In this document: piece by piece, positions 57,693 through 64,000 of the stretch
How the letters are laid out: each line of letters begins with the position of its first letter
Position numbering within the stretch: position 1 is the first letter of the stretch
NCBI GenBank assembly: GCA_963921935.1
Contig: OY998176.1
Coordinates: 174,092,445 to 174,156,444, forward strand
Direction: 5' to 3'
DNA from: Galeruca laticollis
Taxonomy: Eukaryota; Arthropoda; Insecta; Coleoptera; Chrysomelidae
DNA: 64,000 nt
Translations under genes and position numbers: made by a program
The notes under the pieces: generated by a model
The model's database searches: none
Seen by the model: only the letters and a program-made list of their open reading frames with translations
Told to the model about the DNA's origin: nothing

Positions 57693-59563
57693 GCCGTACC
57701 CATATGGACTCGGTGGACACATTTCTATGGTTTCAGGCCCAGTTTCTCGCTACAGGAAGCAATAGAGGTTTTCTTACAACACAATGAAAATGTAGCACCT
57801 GAAAAGATTTTTGTTGAACCTCCCCCATGTAATATACTTACTGATGAAGAATCCGGAGACGAAGATGGAGGGGGAAATTTAGACCATTCATCTGGTAAAC
57901 AACTTTTAGCACCTGTGGAGCTAGTTTTTACTAACGGTCGAATTGGAGGTAATTCTGATGATGCTACTCAGGAAATGTCATCTATTCCTTCAGGTGCTTC
58001 ATCCTCTTCTCATCGGTTCACACCAGGTCCTAGTACTTATTCAATTATGAACAAGAATACCAATGAAGAGGGTGTCTCTGAGAGTACTGACCAACAACAC
58101 CTACATAATACTTCAGCATTCACTAATCCTTGGTTGGATTACCAAAAAGAGAATCTTCAAAACGTTCAATATATTGAAGGCGATATGACGAAATATCTAA
58201 ATGGAACATTCTCTGCACCGAACTATGAGCTATAGAAGAATAAAACTCCCATTGAAGGTTTTGAAATGCTCCTCACAAATAAGATCATTGAACACATCGC
58301 TCAGAAAACCATTAAATATATGGCTTTCAAGAATGAAGAGAACCAAAATATTACAACTGGTGAAATAAAATGCTTCATAGGAATTTTTATTTTGAGTGGT
58401 TACAATTCTGTCCCTTCTAAACGTCACTATTGGGAGGAGTCCGAAGATATCAGAAATGACTTGGTATCCAGAGCTATGCGAAGAAACAGATTCCTTTCCA
58501 TCATGAAGTACATTCATTGTACAAGTTTGCGAAGGTCAGACCTGTAATATGAATATGATCAAAGAAATATTCTTGGAACTATTTGTGCTGGAGGAAAATT
58601 TAAATTTTGATAAAAGCATGATAAAATATTTTGGTACAAACAGTACTAAACAATTTATCAAAGACAAACCGATCCAGTTTGGCTATAAGTAGTGGTGTAT
58701 TGACACAAAAGAAGGCTATTGCGTGACATCCGATCTTTATCAAGGGAAAATGCTACAATTCCTGATGCTTATAGCACAAGTTTTGGAAAAGCAGCTTCTC
58801 CCTTTATAAAACTTTTAACTAACTTACCTTATCATTTTCACATCGACAATCAATCTCTTCACTTCAGTAAATTTATTCTATTTCCTTATATTTAGAGTTT
58901 ATCAGGCTACTGAACAATGAGAAGGAATAGAATTCCTTAATTAGATGTAAGAGAAGCAAAATTAGAAGACTCCATTACAAAATCGAAGAAACAAAAATTG
59001 AATGTAACGTATAGGAAAGTATAATGAGTATATGGGGGGAACAGGCCAAATGGACCGCAATTTAACTAAATATAGACTCAACATACGGGGAAAAAAGTGG
59101 TGGTGGAGTACTTTTACATGGCTTATTGATTTAAGTGTCCATAATTCTTGGCTGATGTACCGCCATCAAGACCCAAAAATGCCGCAGCACACATTTAGAC
59201 GGACTTTAGTTCAAGGATATTTGAACAAATATCAAACCGTAACTTTACGACCTGGCCCAAATCAAACCCAACTGGCTAACTCGCGAAAGGTAGTTCCTGA
59301 CATGCGATACGATAACGTTGGACATCTAGTAAATTCCACTACCGATAGACAGAGAAGAAGATGAGGTTTAGAATGTGCATAAAATGTAACGTCGGATTAT
59401 ATGTTCCATGTTTTGTAAAATATCACACTGAACGATGAAAGTAATTGCATATGTGTGTTTATTACTTTTTTATTCCATTGAAAAATATTTATAATGCTTA
59501 TATTTTCCTGTAATCTACTATCTTGATACTTTCAATGCCCACGGGGTCCATATGGGTACGGGC
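57693..59563 (+). mobile_element. piggyBac-4, degenerate DNA transposon
   Basis: The left end GCCGTACCCATATGGACTCG (57693) is matched by the inverse of the right end, CCCGTACCCATATGGACCCC (ending 59563), about 24 bp of TIR. TTAA is not preserved at either side (CATG left, TAAA right). The 1871-bp element contains a PGBD3-like transposase remnant. Confidence 0.8.
57750..59364 (+). pseudogene. piggyBac-4 (PGBD2/3-like) transposase, degenerate
   Basis: The N-terminus FSLQEAIEVFLQHNE and ILTDEESGDEDGGG is typical of the PGBD2/3 subgroup. This frame is open from about 57750 to 58547 except for TAG at 58233-58235 and includes TPIEGFEMLLTNKIIEHIAQ and NRFLSIMKYIHC. A deletion or shift follows. NFDKSMIKYFGTNSTKQFIK (about 58605) carries the first catalytic aspartate, and HFHIDNQS the second. 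Near 59032 the conserved GVDQMD-like block reads GTGQMDRNLTKYR, so one aspartate is lost, followed by IRGKKWWW. No cysteine-rich tail is evident, consistent with this subgroup. Inactive. Confidence 0.82.
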
Positions 59564-60210
59564 TAAATTCAATATTTAGAATTGCCAAACATTTTTTTAA
59601 TCTTCTATGTGTTTTATATATAATTTACTGTAGCATATCAAATATTCACTAACATAACTGAAAAAAAATAGTTAAGGGCGTTCCCAGGTTAATACTACAG
59701 AACTACCACTACAGGTTACGAAGTAAGAGTATTAATTATTTTTTGTATAGCATCATTTGCATAACGAGACTGAGCGATATTGTATTGAGTAGAACAACAT
59801 TGACTCTGACTACTACATAACTCTGATAAAATAAATAGATAACTCCTCAAACTTAAACTTCAAAATACTTTCAGTAGAACAATACATAGCTCCTTACTAA
59901 CCATGTGAAACTAAGTACTGGAAGGGGAATTGCTTATAGTGATAAATAATTTGTTTGAACTTTTCTTTAGAACATAACAGCTTGTTAATAAAAAATCTTA
60001 TGCAACAATACAAATTAACTTTTTACACTGTCTATAACTCAATTTTTGTGAATTTTTCGTGGAACTGAAGAATTAATTTATACCAGATCACAGTGACTAA
60101 AATCCTTATCATATTAACCCACCCATTTCTCCACTGCAATATGACGCAGTTAAGTCGATTTTTTGAGCATGTCTAAGAAAAACAGTTACCTATAAACATC
60201 AAGCTTCATA
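59564..60210. other. no recognisable feature
   Basis: AT-rich DNA without coding motif or repeat structure. Confidence 0.5.
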
Positions 60211-60704
60211 CATTGTATAAGCCTGCAGTAACAAATTGTTCACAACAGATCGACACGCGTTTTTTATTACCGATACATGCATTCAACGTGGGGTGGGGAC
60301 AACGGGTAAATTTGATTAATTTTTCTGGGTACCAGTTTTTTGACAAAAATTGCAGTGAATTCAAAAACTATTTAAATATTTTTCAGAAAAAATGGTCTTT
60401 TGTCAGAACTCGCTTTCATGAACCATTTTTGAGAAAAACAAATTTTAATGTTTTGTATTTTTGGCATTCAATATAATCATAAATTGATTTTCTCTAAAGC
60501 GATGCATAAGAGCAAATTCAGAGAGGAGCATACATTTTTTTAAAAATATTCTATAGTTTTTGAATTCACTGTGAAATTTGTCATTACTGTGAAATTTGTC
60601 AAAAAACTCAATACCCGTTGCTCCCCCCCATGTTGAACGCTTGTGTCAGTTATTAAAAACAGGGGTTCGTAGTATGCAATTTATCACTGCAAGCTTATAC
60701 AATG
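60211..60704. mobile_element. 494-bp MITE with ~190-bp inverted arms
   Basis: TA at 60209-60210 and 60705-60706 flank an element starting CATTGTATAAGCCTGCAGTA and ending with the inverse of CATTGTATAAGCTTGCAGTG. The arms continue through ATTCAACGTGGG, GACAACGGGTA-like and GTGAATTCAAAAACTAT words, to about 60395 and 60520. TA duplication and long arms suggest a Tc1/mariner-derived MITE. Open frames across it (60213-60476 and the start of 60596-61009) are artefacts. Confidence 0.85.
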
Positions 60705-60749
60705 TAGCAAGTTTGAAGTGTTTGAACGTAGCGGTTTTCACTAGATATG

Positions 60750-61148
60750 CTCAAAAAACTGACTTACCAGAGACAAAATTCACTCCATATGAACTTGTTT
60801 TTGGAAAACTTAGTCAATTACTAAGTAATATTACTCAAAACATGGATCCATTGTATAACTTTGATAATTATCCTTTAGAAATCAAATGTGGGATTCAGAA
60901 TGCTTGGAGCGACGCTATAAATAATTTGATAGTATCAAAATGTAAGCGAAAATATGGTTTTGATCAAAAATGTAGTGATATAAGATTTAAGGAGGGAGAT
61001 GGAGAATGAACATTTGGTTAATAAATTAGATAAATTGTATTTAGGTCCTTAGAAAGTAGTAAAAGTTGATAATCCAAATTTTCTAATTGATATTAACGGC
61101 AAGCATGTTTTAGTTCATAAAAATAGAACGAAATTTTATTTTAGTTAA
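60750..61148 (+). pseudogene. Gypsy integrase C-terminal fragment
   Basis: QKTDLPETKFTPYELVFGK (from about 60748) is the characteristic TPYELVFG block at the end of the Gypsy integrase core. It continues through IKCGIQNAWSDAINNLIVSK and KEGD. After a shift, LVNKLDKLYLGP, VVKVDNPNFLIDINGKHVLV and HKNRTKFYF end at TAA 61146-61148, matching the integrase C-terminal domain. It shares orientation with the Gypsy RT fragment at 45-46 kb and could be the other end of the same split insertion, but continuity cannot be shown. Confidence 0.78.
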
Positions 61149-61679
61149 AATTAAAAAAAAATTGTATTAAGATACACTTTCTCCCCAACGGAGTTGTGAT
61201 GGAAAAATACAGTAATTCTTATAAATACTTTTAAGTCATAATAAAACTAATAATATATCAAATCGACTATCAAATTTTTGCAATTGTTTAAATATAAATT
61301 GTCCAACACAGCTTTATTGAAATTGCTTTAATATTAAGTAATTAGGTTAGTTGGCATTGATCCTTCTTTTAAATCGTAAATTGAATTTGTTTAGAAATTA
61401 TATTGTTAATCAAGAATTCTATCATGAACCGTCAAACTTAATAGCATTATTTTTACACGAACCCAAAAGTGATGACACTAGATAACAATATATGACCATG
61501 ATCAATGACATTCTTTCCGGGATATGAATATTGATCTAATTTTCTTATTAGAACATCGTAATCCATCACTTTTCCTCGTTCCTCATACGTGAAATTGTTA
61601 AACAATTTCGACGCTTTATGATCAATAACAGCAATGGTGATTTATATTCACTACCTTCTACTTCAGATCAATAGTGGTT

Positions 61680-62382
61680 CGCATAACATCGAAAGTTCTT
61701 TGGAATGCGAAGTCTTTATAGACGAATCCGAAGTATAGTACTCTCTCCATGCCGACCACAGTTGGTCTTAACTTCATATCTACAACATCGGAGAAATCTA
61801 CTCCAGCGGTATCAAGAACAACTTGTGTGGAATCAGGAATGGAACACTATCGTCTTCAGTGATGAATTCAATTTCTACCTGGACATTCTTGATGGTCGAG
61901 CGAGGGTGAGAAGAAGACGAGTCGAACGTCGTATCCTTCAATTTTTTGTTGAGCGGCATATACATCGCTCTGTCGGAGTTATGATATGTTGTGCAAATGC
62001 TTATGCCTTTAGTCTTTATCATTGGCAATATGAATGTACATCCACATATTAAAAAATATTGGAACGAAATCTATCCTTTTTAGTGAGATAATGCTAGGTC
62101 GCATTTAGCCAGACAAACCTTAGACCACTTCCACCACGCTCGAATCCATTTCTACCCTGGCTCCCAAGATTCCCGGATTTCTCAGCAATCGAAAATGTGT
62201 GGGGCATAATGGGTAAAAGATTAGGAAATTTACAGCGTCCTCCTCAATATCTGATGGCTAAACGACAAAGATAGCGGTAGCATGGAATGAGATACCCCTG
62301 GAGGATATTGATCACCTGATTATTAGTATGCTTACATGCATTTGGGAATTTGTAAGAAATCGTGGAGCTCCAACCCATTAGT
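61680..62382 (+). pseudogene. Tc1-like (DD34E) transposase, degenerate
   Basis: The N-terminal part shows RTVYRR-like and LQHRRNLLQRYQEQLVW; the first catalytic aspartate is in NTIVFSDEFNFYL, followed by GRARVRRRRVERR and FVERHIHRSVGVMI. A shift precedes DNARSHLARQTLDHFHH (second aspartate, about 62087) and FPDFSAIENVWGIMGKRLGN with the glutamate; 34 residues separate them, the Tc1 DD34E spacing. The tail PLEDIDHLI and RNRGAPTH ends near 62382. Stops and shifts inactivate it. Flanking TIRs were not identified. Confidence 0.85.
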
Positions 62383-62872
62383 AAAGTTGGTGAGCACAAA
62401 CGTAAATTATACTCAACCGATTGGATTGAAATTTTCATAATATTCATATTACGAACTCCCTGTTATGTATGATAAATATTACTGGAATAAAATAATGTTT
62501 ACTGGTTGTTCGGGTTTCTATGACACTGAGTATATATAAATAACACTGACTATAGGTAATTAGCTCTTAAGTAGTAGACATCTAATATAGGGGCACTAAT
62601 ACATGCGAAGCTATTTCATTTCAATAAAGACACTTCAGGTATACATGTCATAATATCGTTATTATGTTCATTTGTGAAAAATATAATAACACTTTGATGA
62701 AGAACCGTATTTCATCGATGATTTGTGAGCCTATCGAATTCAATCAATTTTCGATTGAAGCAATCTAAGGATAATAATTTCAAACGTACTCTTGAATAAT
62801 ATAAAAATGTTCAAAATAGGTGTAAGAAAATATATTAAAATGCTTAAATTCGTACAAAGTTTTTATTACCAC
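62383..62872. other. no recognisable feature
   Basis: AT-rich DNA between the Tc1-like gene and the Penelope 3' region. The right part may be the Penelope 3' terminal repeat. Confidence 0.5.
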
Positions 62873-62911
62873 ATGCCGACTAGTTTCGACTTAACAAAGT
62901 CATCTTCGGTG
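62873..62911 (-). ncRNA. hammerhead-ribozyme-like motif near the Penelope 3' end
   Basis: On the minus strand, CCGAAGA is followed by a GACTT/AAGTC stem with a TGTT loop, then GAAACTAGTC. This fits the hammerhead arrangement with one core mismatch (CCGAAGA for CUGANGA). It lies about 170 bp downstream of the GIY-YIG frame, where Penelope-like elements carry such motifs in their terminal repeats. Activity is not implied. Confidence 0.45.
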
Positions 62912-63081
62912 TGGGTATGCTACAATTATGATGGTAAATGTAATATAGCAATTCGGATTCTATTCAACTAACTGTAACCTACCAGTGAATTAAAAAAACT
63001 TCACACAGGACGGATTACAGCAAAAAATTGAAATAAACAGCAAAAACAAGACAAGACAACAGAACTAGACGAACTAACGTG

Positions 63082-64000
63082 TCAAATAATTTGATCGTTA
63101 ACACATTCAAGTGAAGATAATTTTTTATAATCTAAAATCCTAAACAGAGATGGAACTTCAATAGTTGATTTTAAAATTAATGATATAGTATTTCCATTAT
63201 TAATTGATTTAAAAATTCCTAAGTTCTCCAAAGCACTCAGTCTAGTTCCATGTTCACAAACATGTAAAATTTTAAAATTGTCATTCACCACAAAAGAATG
63301 GTTAATAAATTGCAAATAACTGTAGAAAACGGAACTATTCCTTGTCAAATCTTCCTGGATTCTCAACTTAAACCTGCTACTACACTGCCCTATGTATTCA
63401 GCGGTGAAATTGTTGCAAGTTGATATATAAACCTCGCTTCTATCAAATTGTGAAATTGGGTCGTTGGTTCGAGAAGAGATAGTTTTTATGTTTAGTGGAG
63501 TTTGAAAGGCTACTTTATATTCTGTTCTATTCTGAATAATTTTGGCCAATTGATAGGAAAATGGACCGTAGTAAGAAATGCTAACACATTTTTGTTGTTC
63601 GCTTTTGTCTAATAGATATGAGTCATTAATTAGAAGCTTATTCATCTTTCTGTTAACTACATGGTCAATTAAAGTTGTGGAGTAACCGTTTTTAACTGCT
63701 AAAAGTTTGATTGTTCCTAATTATTTATTAAAATTATTAGGACACCTTGGAATCAAAAAAAGCCGATGAACGTATGACATGAACGACGAAAGCTTCTGCT
63801 GAAAACGGTGATTGCTGTCACTAGGAATAACATTAGGTATCTAAGTATTCTTTCTATATATGCTAAAAGAAACGTGCTGATTGACCCTCTTCAAAGATAA
63901 ATCCAAGAAATTGAGAGTGTAGTTATTTTCCAATTCCAAAGTAAATCTGAGGTCTATGTATAAGTTGTTAAAAAACTTAAGAAATCACCGTTTAAAACGT
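63082..64000 (-). pseudogene. Penelope-like element: RT thumb and GIY-YIG, partial
   Basis: The gene enters from beyond the window on the minus strand. From 64000 downward the translation gives ENNYTLNFLDLSLKRVNQHV, SFSIYRKNT, then FMSYVHRLFLIPRCPNNFNK and IKLLAVKNGYS, the RT thumb region of Penelope-like elements, with at least two stops (near 63842 and 63717). From 63645 to 63082 the frame is open for 187 residues. SEVYISTCNNFTAEYIGQCS followed by SRFKLRIQE forms the GIY-YIG endonuclease core. The RT catalytic palm is outside the window. It belongs to a different subfamily from the 39-kb fragment. Confidence 0.85.

Noticed and set aside
60213..60740. Open frames leading into the Gypsy integrase tail
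   Set aside because: They cross the inverted arms of a TA-flanked MITE; only sequence after about 60748 matches integrase.

Overview
The window is AT-rich eukaryotic DNA from an arthropod, most likely an insect. It is built almost entirely of transposable elements, most of them broken and several nested inside one another. I recognise no confident host gene, rRNA, tRNA or CRISPR array. The insect assignment rests on the element mix: P/THAP9-like, several piggyBac families, IS630-Tc1-mariner elements with 41- and 34-residue catalytic spacing, a Helitron, R1-, Jockey- and I-type non-LTR elements, Gypsy and Copia fragments, and Penelope-like GIY-YIG fragments. I cannot name the species.

Layout. 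1-1636: P-element-like transposase pseudogene. 1972-4374: piggyBac-1, with TTAA target, terminal inverted repeats (TIRs) and a transposase spoiled by a single nonsense codon. 4.8-6.6 kb: an inverted pair of related hydrophobic fragments of unknown origin. 9757-15089 (minus): a 5.3-kb Helitron with both termini and its A/T insertion dinucleotide visible, but a frameshifted Rep-helicase gene. 15-23 kb: mostly noncoding, with TA microsatellites and a ~490-bp foldback palindrome. 23.5-27.3 kb: a decayed mariner-type gene split by a 3051-bp element of unassigned family.

28.2-31.8 kb: a Jockey-type LINE remnant whose ORF1 is split cleanly at a TA by a mariner-type element with ~280-bp TIRs. 33.7-35.6 kb: a second LINE, I-type with RNase H, split by a probable solo LTR. 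35.6-40.7 kb: the most elaborate nest. A minus-strand piggyBac-2 gene holds (a) a mariner-type element with ~245-bp TIRs, which itself holds a Penelope 3' fragment, and (b) a hAT element with an 8-bp target duplication, which itself holds a palindromic MITE.

42.5-46 kb: Copia gag, a DUF4780-like gag and a Gypsy protease/RT fragment. 46.2-52.5 kb: a 6.3-kb R1-clade LINE, the most GC-rich stretch, with a damaged ORF1 and endonuclease but an uninterrupted 631-residue reverse transcriptase. 54.7-57 kb and 57.7-59.6 kb: piggyBac-3 and piggyBac-4, of two further families. 60.2-62.4 kb: a TA-flanked MITE, a Gypsy integrase tail and a Tc1-like gene. 62.9-64 kb (minus): a Penelope-like element that runs off the window.

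The main interest is structural. Many insertions can be placed to the base, and in several cases the host element's reading frame lines up again across the insertion, which gives a relative age order. The best-preserved coding capacity is piggyBac-1 (all catalytic aspartates present) and the R1-clade RT.
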